Positions 1 through 11,199 of a stretch of DNA of 64,000 bases are shown one piece after another. The position numbers and the translations under genes are program-made. The stretch spans positions 124,001 through 188,000 of the forward strand of contig JAMYGW020000005.1 in NCBI GenBank assembly GCA_025617375.2. The letters run 5' to 3'. Each line of letters starts with the position of its first letter. The stretch's first letter is position 1. The DNA comes from Acarospora socialis. Lineage: Eukaryota > Ascomycota > Lecanoromycetes > Acarosporales > Acarosporaceae. The notes below the pieces were generated by a model. It was not told where the DNA came from. It saw only the letters and a program-made list of their open reading frames with translations, and did no database searches.

Positions 1-3000
1 CTCAGTCTGATATGACTGATCTATTTAAGTCTGAGCAACAATTTCAAACATTTCTTCAAGCATTATCTGAAAACTACACAGTGATCTGTGATGCAATCAA
101 TACTCAAAACATCTTAAACATTAAGAAAAGTCTGCAGAAGCTTCAAGAGAAAAAAATACAATTAAAGACTGTTGAGACTGTTTTGTAAGCAGATTGATGC
201 AAAGAGAAAGACTCAACACATTCATATTAACATGATGTGAAATATCATTATTGAAGATTGTCAAGCTTCAACAATGATTGTTCTTTTCAGTATAAATCAA
301 TCAAATATTTTCTCTGCTGTAATTCTCATTATATTTAAGACTGTGAATATCTTTCTGCTGCTTGCAAGAACATTAAGTTAAGAAAGTTATCTGTTTTAAT
401 TGCAGTTAAGTCAGTTAAAAAGTCAGACAAATTGTCTGCAAATAACTCACATCATAAAAATAAAATAAAGTTCAAGTACAGAAACAGAAAGTATAGAGTT
501 TTTGATGCTGAAACTGAGAAAAATAATGACTCATTTTCATCTGAGTCTGATGCAGAAAAAGATGATGAGATTGTCACTCTGTTTAAGAAAACTGTCAGTA
601 AGATATTTAGTTTTAAATGAGTTGCAGATTCTGAATATTTCACATACATAACTGATCAACATTAACTTTTCAGTGATTCTTTAATATGTATATGATGTTA
701 AAGAATTAAAGTTGAGAGAGAATACTTATACTCTCACTACTGTGAAGTAACTGTAATGTAAGATGAATTCAGAAACTTTATAAATCTAAGTTCAACACTT
801 TATGTGTCTGAACTAGAAGTTAATCTCTTATTGAGAAAGCAAATGTGCAAAATGAAATTGCAGAAAAGCTTTGATCAGCACAGTCTTTATATGTGAAATA
901 AACATAACAATATCATGATAGAAGTGTCTGAATGAGACAGTGTTTATATAGTCAAACACATTGTAAAAGAACTGAATGAGTTCATTCTGTTATCTGTCAT
1001 ACACATGTTATTCAATTCAGAGATAACTCTTTCAGTCACAGTACTGAATATGAACTTTCAGATGCAGATTTATTCATTAAGCTCTGTTGACACTTTATTT
1101 TCTGTTGACACTTCATTTTTAAGTGAGAAGATTAAGATCTACAAACTGTGACATTAATGATTTGTTCATCTTGATTCTACAAAACTTCATGATCTTTACA
1201 AAGTTATAATTTTTAAGAAGTCAATTCTCATTACTGAAGACAAGAAGAATATCTGTGAAGTTTGTGTTCTCATTAAGTTTGTCAATCAGTGAAAACACAA
1301 TATGAACAAGAAAAAGATCAACATTCTTGTTCTAATTTTCATTGATATATATAATTTCTTATTTCTGTCATTTATCAAACATCAGTACTTTCTGAAGATT
1401 GTAAACAATTATTCTTGAAAGACATAAACAATATTGCTGAAGTAACACAATAATGTCTTACAGAAACTACAAAAGTAATGATTAAAGATTGAGCTTCAAA
1501 TTGAAGTGAAAATACTTGCTGTATAAAGTGACAATGTTACAGAGTTAAAATCAATTCTGAATAACTGATGCAGATTTTTTGACATTATACTGCAGTATAC
1601 TATGTTCTACATGTTTATTCAGAATAATGTTGTTAAAAGAGTCATTTATATCACTGAGAATTCAGTGCATGTCATGATCAAGAAGACAAAATTTTCAATA
1701 AAATTCTGAATAAAAACAGCACAAATAAATGTTTATTTTTGCAACTGAACAGTAACTGATCTCTTGATCAATAATAAACAAATAATTTTGAAGAAAATCT
1801 TCACTGATGTGCAGCTGTTCATTAATTACATTTGTGTCTGAAATTGCAAGTGCTACTTCTATGTTGATTTCAAATTGTTGTTAAAGAACAGACAGAACAA
1901 GTTTATGAATTGAGAATGAGTGAAAGTTTTCATAAATTATGCAAATAAAATCACAAAACAGTATCTGCTTTGAGTTTCAGATCTTAAGTAAATCATTAAG
2001 AGTTATGTTGTGAAGTTTGTTGAGAATGAGAAGAAAAACAGTGTTGATCTCAAACTACAAAGACAAATACTGAACATTCTGTCTGAACAGAAGTCAGTTG
2101 AATAATTATGAAAAAATGTAGTCATTATAAATTCTGCAGCATCTACAACTCTGTTTACTGTATTTAAGTAAATTCACAAATTTAGATTCATGAGTTCAGA
2201 TGACAAAGAAGAGTTTAAGTTAACTGTAAATAATTTTGACACATTCTCATCAAACATTCATATAATGAATAGATCAATTGTAATCAACTTAATCAGATTA
2301 CTGATAAATAAACAGAGTGAGATCAAACAGTTTTCATATATTGAAGTTTTTGTCAGTAAAGTATCAAACATTTTAACTGAGAAAGTTAAGACATTCTTGT
2401 GTATCAAGATTTCAAAGAGAAAACAGAACAATAACAATGAAAATTTTGATGAATTCATGACTAAAATATCATGAACTATGCTGACACTCACAACATTCAC
2501 TGCAGATAATAAGAAAAACACTGAGAACATTAGATCTGACATTTTCACATTTGTTATCTATGTTGAAGCAGTGAGAGACTCAATTTGAGAAAAAATGTAA
2601 AAAAATGCTATTTATGCAGAATTAACAGCTCTAACAGTCAACAGAACATGAGAAGAGATTGTGTTATTAAAGAATGTAAATATAATGATTAATAAATGAA
2701 TATTTAAACTCAAACTAAACACTGATGAATCTCTGAACAAGTTTAAAATAAGAGTTATAATGAGAAATTTCTCACAGATATATAACATTGACTATAAGAA
2801 TATCTTCACATTTACAGTTAAGTTCAACACTCTTTGAGTTTTTCTTATCATTATTATTCTTAAGAATTTTGAATGTCATCAGATAAATATCAACAATATT
2901 TTCATGAAATTCTTTCTTAAAAAAATCATCTACATAGCAGTTTCTTCTGAAATTTAAGTTGCATCTGACTGTGCACTGTGTATACTGTGTAGTCTTTATG

Positions 3001-4157
3001 ATTTAAAGTAAGTTACACAAAACTAACATAAATGATGTATCACTAATCTGTGCAAACTAAATTTTCATCAAAATAATGCTGACTCATGTCTTCTCATCAA
3101 TAGTGTCAAAAGAATCATGCTGCTTCTCTATGTAAATAATATGATTGTAGTTTCAGTAAGTTTGACACATGTTCTCTGATTCAAGAAAGTTCTTGTGAAG
3201 ATGTTCAAAATTAAGAACTTGAAAGAGACACAGAAAATTTTTAACATATAAGTCACACACAATCACAAGAGAAGAACTCTACATCTAAATCAGACTCATT
3301 ATGTAAACAAGATGCTGAAAGATCTTCACATGTAATCTGATAAGCACAAGATCATGACAATTTTACTTAATAAATATGATACTTTTTGTCTCATCAACTC
3401 AGCTGATCAAAGAATAGATTAAAGACAGTATCAACATGTAATTGAATTTTTAATATATGCAGTAATTCATACTTAATTGAACATCATCTTTATTCTAAAT
3501 CAACTAAATCAGTATTTTAGTGATTTTGCAGAACATCATGAACATGTATTTAAAAAACTGCTGCAATATGTGAGATTAATTATCAATTTTGACATTGTGT
3601 ATGAACTCAGTGAGAGTCAAATCATATTTAAATATTTTGACTCTAATTATGCATCAAACAAACAAGATTGAAAGTCAATTCTGAAACATATATACATGCT
3701 TAAAAATAAATCAGTGTCATGAGCAAATTGAAAACAGAAGTCTGTTGTTATCTTAATTACAGAGATTGAATACATGATTATGTTAATATGTGCAAAAACT
3801 GAAGTCTGACTTACACAGATGCTGTAAAACATGAATATAAATAAATATCTTGAAGACAATTCATACTGTGTGAACATCAAGAAGAATAAAGTTCATCAAG
3901 CAATCTTATCTCTTCAGCTCAAGAAAGACAATCAAACTGTCTTGATTCTGATTAAAAATGCACATGTGTATGAGTGATCAAAATACATCAACATTATTTA
4001 TCATTATATCTGTGATCTGCACAAACAAAATCAAATTGATGTGAATTTTGTGTTCAGTCAAAACATAATGACTGATGAACTAATTAAGTTTTTATCTAGA
4101 TGAATCTTTAAGTGCTTTGTTGAACAACTGAGACTTACTGTTAATGAAAGTCAATAG
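1..4157 (+). pseudogene. Ty1/copia gag-pol remnant, 5' end outside the window
   Basis: This is a decayed copia polyprotein read on the plus strand through many TGA/TAA stops. Bases 3-185 give a UBN2-type gag segment (SDMTDLFKSEQQF...). A CCHC-like knuckle follows at about 320-375. Integrase-core motifs lie at about 1310-1900. Reverse transcriptase lies at about 2650-3480, with the active-site YVDD now reading YVNN near 3128. RNase H follows at about 3570-4080 (DSNYASNKQD). The C-terminal block around 3970-4110 (YINIIYHYICDLHKQ, then FVFSQNIMTDELIKFLSR) is diagnostic of fungal copia elements. The frame closes at TAG 4155-4157. The lost Asp residues and the stops make it inactive. Confidence 0.9.
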
Positions 4158-4179
4158 ATGCAGTGTCATCAAGTGAGAA

Positions 4180-4396
4180 TGTTAAGAAGTGTGATATTCT
4201 AACTGCTTTCATAGTCTTAGTTGAGATTAACATTAAAGATTGCTCATTACTCATATAGTCTGCATGACAGAGTATGTGAATAGATAATCTTTACAATTTA
4301 TGTTAATCACAGTCAAATTGACAGTGTATGTTTCACTAAATAAACAGTTAGTTAGCAGTATAGCATGAGTATTCTTTTTATCTTTCAATAAATTCA
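4180..4396 (+). repeat. 3' LTR of the copia element
   Basis: It begins TGTTAAGAAG right after a purine-rich tract (AAGTGAGAA, 4171-4179) and ends TTCA. The boundary is placed by comparison with copy 2 of the giant transposon: sequence from 4397 (ATACTTTAATATAATAC) matches 27056 onward (ATGCTTTAATATAATAC), so the LTR ends where the transposon intron resumes. The left LTR and left target duplication lie outside the window. A second copy for direct LTR comparison is therefore missing. Confidence 0.7.
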
Positions 4397-4427
4397 ATAC
4401 TTTAATATAATACTCACATCTGTGCAG

Positions 4428-6764
4428 ATAGCTCAAAAAATCATTATCAAATCATTTAACTTTACTTCTGAAATCTTCAATCAGCAGATTCTTCAGTTCA
4501 TTATAATGCTCAATTTGCTCTTTTGTGCTGTTAAGTATTTAGAGTTTTGAAAGTTCATCTGAATATGTTGTGCTGAAATTAAGATTTCAGATTGAACAAA
4601 AGTTGCATAACTTCTTAAATGTTGTGCTGTGAACATTCAAAAAGATATTCTTGTGAAACTTAAGTTGCAGATTAAAGTCTCTATTGTACTTGATAAATAA
4701 ATTAGTTTTAATCATCTTGCATTTTTAAACATCACTGCATACTTCATTGACACTGAGTGAAAGTACATAAAGATACTTCTAGTGTTTAAAGAACTAAAGA
4801 ATCAACATAGTGATGAAAATTTAGCTGAGTATGTTCTTGAGATATTGAAGAAGTGAAATTTAACACATTAATTGTTAGTGATCACAGTAGACAATGCTTT
4901 CAACAATCATATTTTAAGATGTCATCTCAATTAACTTTTAAGTGCAAAGAATATAATCTGAAGTGATGAAACTGAAATCATGAATTGTATAATATATGTT
5001 ATTCAGCTTGCAGTTAATCAGCTATTTACATATTTGAAAATCAATGTTAAAAATGATCACTCTATAACTACATTTGATGACAGTGAGCTACAAAAGCTCA
5101 TCTTTGAAAAGAACTACTTCTTTAATATCATACTGAAAAAGATCAGTAAATCTTTTGTAATGTTTCATTATAATGCTTCATTATAATGCTTCATTTCAGT
5201 TAATCATTATGTTAACAAAATATTGATGAAGATTTATATACTTGCTATTGCAATCATAACATCATCACAGTGACTTAAGCTGTTCAAAGAATTGCAGAAG
5301 AAAAATTCACAAGATATAATTAAGAATGTAAAAACTCAGTGAAACTCATTCTATGATATGCTGAATCAAACATATAAACTATAAACTGAACTTTCTCAAT
5401 AAATAAAGCATCTGACTAGAACAACAAGCAGAATGAAGTTTCTCAAGTATAATACAAGAGAGTGACAGCATATTAAGTACATACTGCATCTTCTAAAACA
5501 CTTTAAGAATTAAACAGAGATTATAAGTGTTATTAGTGAGTTAACAATTCACAAGCTGTGATTTACATACAATAATCTGTTTGATCATCTCAAAAATGAG
5601 AACAAAACAATTGAGAAATTTAAATTATTCTTCAATTCTGAGTTGCTGAATATCATTGATGCATGTAAAAAAAAACTGACTTAATATTATGAAAAGACAG
5701 AAATCAATCATGAATTGTTCTGTAATCTTGAGACAATATTAAATTTATGCAACAAGCTTGATATGTACAATATAGACATTCTTCAATCTTCAGTTCAAAC
5801 AATATATCAAAATTGACATGTTTTTGAACAGAAAGATGACTGAGAAAATTTATGTGTAATTTACAAACTTGAGTTTCAAAAATATTACAGTATCAACTAT
5901 CAGCATCTGAAAAATGAGTCATCAGATTAAGATTTGATCATATTTAATTTCAAAGAGAAGAAGACAATAGTTATGATGAGTTGCATAAAGAATATAAAAA
6001 GACATCAAGATACATTCATGAAGAAAGAACTTGCAGATTATTTGCAAAAGTCTTCAGTATTTAATGTGAATATTTCAATTCTTAAGTACTGAAAGCTGAT
6101 GAAGAAGTCAAAATCAGTGATGATTAAATTTGCAAAGAATGTACTTGTGATTTCTGCAGCAGATATTGATGTTGAATGTTTATTCAACATAATTTAAGAT
6201 GTCATCACATATCATCAAAATCAACTATATTCAGAAATCATCAAGAAAATCATGCTAATCAAATATCATAACATGTTCACATTTGCAGCAGAATTGATAA
6301 AGAGTGTTGAAGAGAAATCTACATTGATAATAATTGTTAACAGTGATGAAGAAGATTCTTCAGCAGATAAACTAAATTAAAAAGCAACTGAGTCTTGTAC
6401 AGAGCTTCTATTGAATCAACTTTTCATTAATGATGATTTTTATGATGACAGTGATCAAGAGAACAACAATAACTTCAGACTTTTCAACAGTGATTGAAAT
6501 AAAAACATTGATTTTAAACTTTATGACAGTGATTAAGATCAAAATCTGAACACTGAAGTGATACATTTAAGCATTATAAATATTACAAATCATGCAACAT
6601 CAAGACATACAATCTTCAACAATAACTATAGTCATGAGTCAATAAACATCAGTTCAGAAAAAGAGCACAGAGCTTCTTCACTGAATATATTATCTACAGC
6701 AATTGATGTCTCAATCATTAACTTTATCTTCAATGACTTTACTATTATCAGTTTCATTATTTAA
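4428..6764 (+). pseudogene. hAT transposase, copy 1
   Basis: This is the hAT superfamily transposase that would cut and join the element ends. Visible landmarks are a TVDNAFNN block near 4888, a Cys-x-x-x-Val-x-Gln-Leu block near 4985 (CIIYVIQLAVNQL), and the C-terminal dimerisation region at about 6140-6270 (ISAADIDVECLF, then DVITYHQNQL and IIKKIMLIKY). The exon starts after an intron 3' end (TGTGCAG at 4427); the copia element sits in that intron. An acidic, Asn/Asp-rich tail follows to about 6764. A 13-bp tandem duplication at 5161-5195 shifts the frame relative to copy 2. Numerous TGA/TAA stops show it is dead. Confidence 0.9.
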
Positions 6765-7039
6765 AACATCAGCTCAAACAACTCTGTTTAGAACATTTTT
6801 ACTGTCATTATATATACAATTTCAAATACAATATTATGTCAGTCAAGAAACAGAAGTCTTCTTTATAAATAAAGCAAACAACTGTCAAAGACATCATTTT
6901 TACAGACAAAAGCACAAACACTGTACTTTAAGATCATCACTGCTTCAATATTAAGATTATACAAGACACTTGATCTTTCACATATCAGTCACATTAGTGA
7001 TTCTTCAAAGTCAAAAGAAATACATTTCTTTTCATCTGA

Positions 7040-7497
7040 AAATAATATTGATGTTTATAGATTTAAGCAACATCAATCTCAGTAAACTCTTGTCTTACAT
7101 TTTTCTAAAACATGAGACAACATCATAAACAGAGAGTCTTGTTGTTGAGTACATCATGAAATTGTTGTGAACTTTAAACAGAATACATGCACAGTGTTTT
7201 CATAGAATTACAGTGATTTCATTTCTATATTTACTATTTTAATAATTTTATCTCTTTATCACAGTCTGATCACAACTCTCATTGTTGCTGCATTCTTTAG
7301 ATTAATTCATGACTTCATACTTTTTATACTCAACAGACTAAGTCATACACATATATATAGATATATTTTCATATTCTGCAATTCTTAAAAGTTTATTGTT
7401 GTTGAGTTGTTTATAGTGAACAACAATTACATTTCAAATCAACACTATTGTACATACAAAGAGAAAAAATACACTTATGAAACTGACTTTGAGTAAA
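7040..7497 (+). pseudogene. Gene Z of the giant transposon, copy 1 (unknown)
   Basis: A plus-strand coding-like stretch is conserved with copy 2 (29690-30143) in amino-acid terms. The matching C-terminal parts read AAFFRLIHDFILF here and AAFFRLVHDFILF in copy 2. It ends in a Lys/Tyr-rich segment (KEKKYTYETDFE) and a stop at 7495-7497. I do not recognise a family. It may be a separate small gene or a distal exon of the hAT gene, since both lie on the same strand. Stops inside are Trp/Arg-type TGA or TAG changes. Confidence 0.45.
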
Positions 7498-8142
7498 ATA
7501 TCAGACTTATACTTGCTTACACATCAACAACAATGATCTTCAAAGTTTTTAATCTTCACTCAGAACATCATAATTCAGTTTAGTTCTGCATCTTCATTAC
7601 TTTTATTTTTATCATCATTATAATGATCTTTCTTCTTCTTTTTCTCATCATCATTCTGTATGTTTTCTTTCATTTCTGAAATTTGTATCTTTTCATCAGC
7701 ATCATTTGCAGCAGATAGAGTCTGCTTTGTTGATGATTGAATTTTAGATTCTGTCTTAATCTATAGATATATTGAATTAACAAGAACTTGATAAATGATT
7801 GTAAGAGCATTATAATTGAGCAATATAAACATATCTGATCATTATGTACATGAATCTTTTCATTCTTTGACTTTAAAAATGTAATCTGTGAATTCATTTA
7901 TTTAGTGAAAGTTCTGATACTAAAACAGCACAGAATTAATATATCTTGTTTTCTTTTAAGATAGTCTTCTTGATGTTTGCTAATGCAATTTTGCTGAACT
8001 TGAGAAAGATGCATTTATCATTGATATTTTCATTTGACACAATTCACTCAGAAACAGCTACTGTAATTATTTTTTCATTCTCATTTAACACTACTTTCAC
8101 TTTTGCATTCTCATCTGCAAAAACATTGAAAATCACTGATAG

Positions 8143-8453
8143 TGTTAGAAATATAACTCATGATTAGCATGACTAAAGTGTGGTGCCCACTTTTGACAGA
8201 TTATGAGCTCAAGTTAGTGCAGTAAAAAAATTTCACAAAAAATGTGATTAATTCTGTACATCTATTGACCACTTAAAGTGTGAAGAGTAAGTTCAAAGAT
8301 TGCAGATTTGACACATGTTGTGCACATAAATTCTGTCTGCACAGAGCTGAATCTCAGTGATATAAGTGCATTGTTGATGATTGTGAGTTAGAAAAAGTGT
8401 TAGAAATATAACTTACAATTAGCATGACTAAAGTGTAGTGCTCACTTTTGACA
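8143..8453. mobile_element. TRIM/SMART-type miniature LTR element, copy 1
   Basis: A 311-bp element with 56-bp terminal direct repeats (8143-8198 and 8398-8453) beginning TGTTAGAAAT and ending TTTTGACA. It is flanked by a perfect 5-bp duplication GATAG (8138-8142 and 8454-8458). Right after the first repeat comes GATTATGAGCTCAAG, which resembles the complement of the anticodon arm of initiator tRNA-Met (GGTTATGAGC with one G to A). This suits half-tRNA priming. A purine run GAAAAAG precedes the second repeat. It has no coding capacity. Copy 2 of the host transposon lacks it. Confidence 0.9.
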
Positions 8454-9096
8454 GATAGCTGATATCTAGAAAGTGAAACAGCATTAATAGCTGTTTTAAG
8501 AAACATTATAAATGAGTATTAGAAGTAAAATACATATTGATGATCTTCATTATCAACTATGTGTTTCAAATCAAGTACAATATTATTGAAAACTTGCATG
8601 ACAAGATCTGAGTTCTCATCTTTCACAACTGTAAACTCTTCATAGTCACAGAACTGAATGATCTGCTCTTGATGCTTAATTACTGTATGTAAAGATTTTG
8701 TTCAGTAGTCTTGAATATTCTAATGAACTTTGACAATTTAATTACATTAACACAGTTTAAAACTCAAACAAATAAAACATATTTCTTCATCAGAAACTGC
8801 AAAAGAACTCTTTGTTTTAAGAAGCTTACATAGAGTTTGAGTTTCTTCAGTTTATATAATAAAGTTATTGTGCTTAACAGTGTTATTTTTCTTTTTTTGT
8901 TGAGCTATTGCATTCTGATTCATGAGAAAGATCATTACATATGAAGTTAAAGACTGTGTAAAACTAAAACAGTATGTTAATACTTATCATGTTCACTCTC
9001 TGTATATCTTTGAGTCACAATTTTCTTTTTAATTTTGACTGCATACTTTGTTTTTTAAACATCATCTTTGAGCTTCTTATAGTCTGAATCATGCTT

Positions 9097-9568
9097 AAAG
9101 TGATTGTCAGATCAAATTAGTCTGAACTGACTCAGATTGAGCTTTCAGGCAGAATCAGACTGAACTTAAAAATTAAGTTTGAAGATTCAGTCTGAGCTTG
9201 CTTTGAGAGCTCAGCTCAGTTCAGAATTTTAGTTCAAGTTTTATATAACTGCATAAATTACACATAGGTATGCATATAGACATGGTAGGTCTAAATTTAG
9301 GCTATGCAGCTATGTAATTTATAAAATTATAAATTATCAAATGTGAAATTTATACTTTGCAACACCTAAAAATGGTAATTTAGATGTAATAAACTGTATT
9401 TTTGATAATTTATTCTAAAATGATCTTAAATCAGACTGTCAAGCAAAACCCAGTCTGACTCTGTTTAAAACTCAACTCTGAGCAGAATCAGATCAGATTT
9501 CAAAGTTAGACTTGATGAGCTAATCTGAGTTTCAAAAACTGAGCTCAGCTCAACTCAATGATCACTTT
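9097..9568. mobile_element. MITE derived from the giant transposon
   Basis: A 472-bp non-coding element starting AAAGTGATTG and ending CAATGATCACTTT. It is flanked by a perfect 10-bp duplication AATCATGCTT (9087-9096 and 9569-9578). Its left part resembles the left end of giant-transposon copy 2 (22268 onward). Its right part (about 9420-9568) closely resembles both right ends (17758-17896 and 33470-33608). The empty site is preserved in copy 2 near 31415 (AATCATGCTTGAG). The ends are rich in CTGAGCT-type subterminal repeats. The central part keeps more GG/CC than its surroundings, suggesting later arrival. Confidence 0.85.
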
Positions 9569-10307
9569 AATCATGCTTGAGATTCTGATTCACTCTATTC
9601 AATACTTTATTATCTTTGTTGTAAGTCTCTTCAATTTCATCATCTCTGAAGACATTAACTACTGAAAATTGTGATGAAGTAACTCTCTGAGTTGTATTAG
9701 AAGATGAAAAACTTGATTTGAAAAGTGATGAAAAGTTTCTCAGTTCATGAATACATTTTAGTCTCTGAGTTAATATACTTTTTGTGTGTTATAATTGAGC
9801 ATTATATTAATTGAAGTTACTTACAAGATTTTACAGTTAAAGAACTGCTGAGTACATCTGAAGTATTTTTAAGAAGAACAGCATTGAAAGTTGATTTAGA
9901 ATAGTTAATTGATACTTTTTGTCATTCTTATGAATCAATAAAGTTTTTTTTCTTCAGATGTGCAGTAATATCTGAGATAAATATGTTGATTTTATCAGTT
10001 TATTGTTTCTTCTTCTTCTTGTTAGACTGAGATGATGAGTTTAGTGTATTGATAAAGTGAGTTCTCTTAAGAATAAATGCATTCAACATTGTGTTAAATG
10101 AATTTAATACTTATAATTTTACTACATTTACAGAAATAATCTTGTCATTCTTTCTGTGCTATTCTGATGATGTATTTCTGAAATGAAAGTCAGCATTTTA
10201 TCTCTTCATGATTAACTTCACTTATATGATAACTGATTGAGTTTTTTTAAATATATCTCAGCAATTTCTGATGACTTTTTTCAATTTCTTGATCTAATAA
10301 TATTATA

Positions 10308-10668
10308 TGTAATGTTCTAACCTGAGATTTCTTGAATATGTAGAACTAAGAGTTTGTGCTTATTGATATAACAGTTGGTCTGAAATGGTTCTGAACTTTA
10401 ACTCTTAGATAGTTACTTAAGTTGAACATGATTGTTTTCATAAGAAAAATGATTCTACTATATAGTGTGTGCTCAATAATTCTGCATTGAGCACTCTTGA
10501 TGTCTTGATGTCTCAATGTTGAGAGATTGAGCTCTCAGCTCACCTGCTCACCATTGAGCTGTTGTGCTGTCATGTAACTGCTGTTCAGCAGTTTCTTCTT
10601 TATGCACTACAGATGAATTTCTGATCACAGACTCATGAATTTCTTTCTTTTCTGATATGATTGTAACA
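10308..10668 (-). repeat. Left LTR of gypsy 1
   Basis: 361 bp, TGTAATGTTC... to ...TTGTAACA. It is the same length as the partner at 16140-16500, and the differences I saw are mostly transitions. As pol is on the minus strand, this is the 3' LTR of the element. Confidence 0.95.
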
Positions 10669-10705
10669 TCATTTTTTTCTTCTCAGATGCTAGTTTTCTA
10701 AAGTC

Positions 10706-10713
10706 TATATAAG
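10706..10713 (+). promoter_or_regulatory. TATA-like box of the antisense gene in gypsy 1
   Basis: TATATAAG lies 35-42 bp before the ATG at 10748 and just outside the LTR. The same box occurs in gypsy 2 (20347-20354) and, as TATTTAAG, in gypsy 3 (52976-52983). This conservation suggests the antisense gene has its own promoter. Confidence 0.45.
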
Positions 10714-10747
10714 TAAGAGTATTCACATTGCTCTGCCATCAGCAATG

Positions 10748-11170
10748 ATGCTTTTTAAAAATTTCAATTGTCTAAGAATTGCAAAGAAAATTCAGCTTAG
10801 TGGTAGTCTCACTATGTTTTTCTGTGAATTCTGTACTGCCTGTGATCTTGATTGCTTTGTCATGACTGGTGAAAGATCAAAATGTAATAAGTATACTTGT
10901 CACAGTCATCTGTGCATTGCAGTTTCATGAAAGTCTCTCAACAGAACTTGTCTTTTTCTTCAAAAGAAAATAAGTGATGCAAATGTGATTCTTGGTGCTC
11001 TTGTCACCAAGATGATGCATCTTCAAAAAACTTTGAATCAGATGAATCATTGTGTCACACAGAAAACTGACTGTCTTGCTGCTGAACTTAATAGTGATAA
11101 TGATGAAACTGAGAATGAGAATTCTCAAACAATGTTGCAACTTGTTGACTTGATGTTGTCATTCTTCTGA
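10748..11170 (+). pseudogene. Zn2Cys6-like antisense gene of gypsy 1
   Basis: A single plus-strand frame of 140 codons with one internal TGA (10928). Its position after VS suggests a former Trp or Arg codon. The cysteines follow C-x2-C-x6-C (FFCEFCTACDLDC). The second half is KCNKYTCHSHLC, where Tyr replaces an expected Cys by a G to A change. A helical, Leu-rich stretch and an acidic block (NDETENENSQ) follow. The spacing is that of the fungal binuclear zinc cluster C-x2-C-x6-C...C-x2-C-x6-C. The gene runs opposite to pol and sits between the pol 3' end and the LTR, as in gypsy 2 and 3. Function is unknown; DNA or RNA binding is inference. Confidence 0.7.
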
Positions 11171-11199
11171 GCTAATATTGACTTCTTTTCTCAAAATGT

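Larger units (their letters stand above)
7575..10209 (-). pseudogene. Gene X2 of the giant transposon, copy 1 (interrupted)
   Basis: Minus-strand, intron-bearing gene of unknown family, orthologous to 30222-32114. The likely start ATG is at 10209 and the stop at 7577-7575, after an acidic Lys/Asp tail. The clearest intron is 9824 to 9765 (60 nt; GTAAGT...CAG). It contains two copies of the 13-bp module ATAATGCTCAATT in sense orientation. Further introns are inferred near 8460-8530 and 7760-7830. A TRIM (8143-8453) and a MITE (9097-9568) interrupt exons. Copy 2 lacks both and shows the empty sites. The protein family is discussed under X2 copy 2. Confidence 0.6.
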
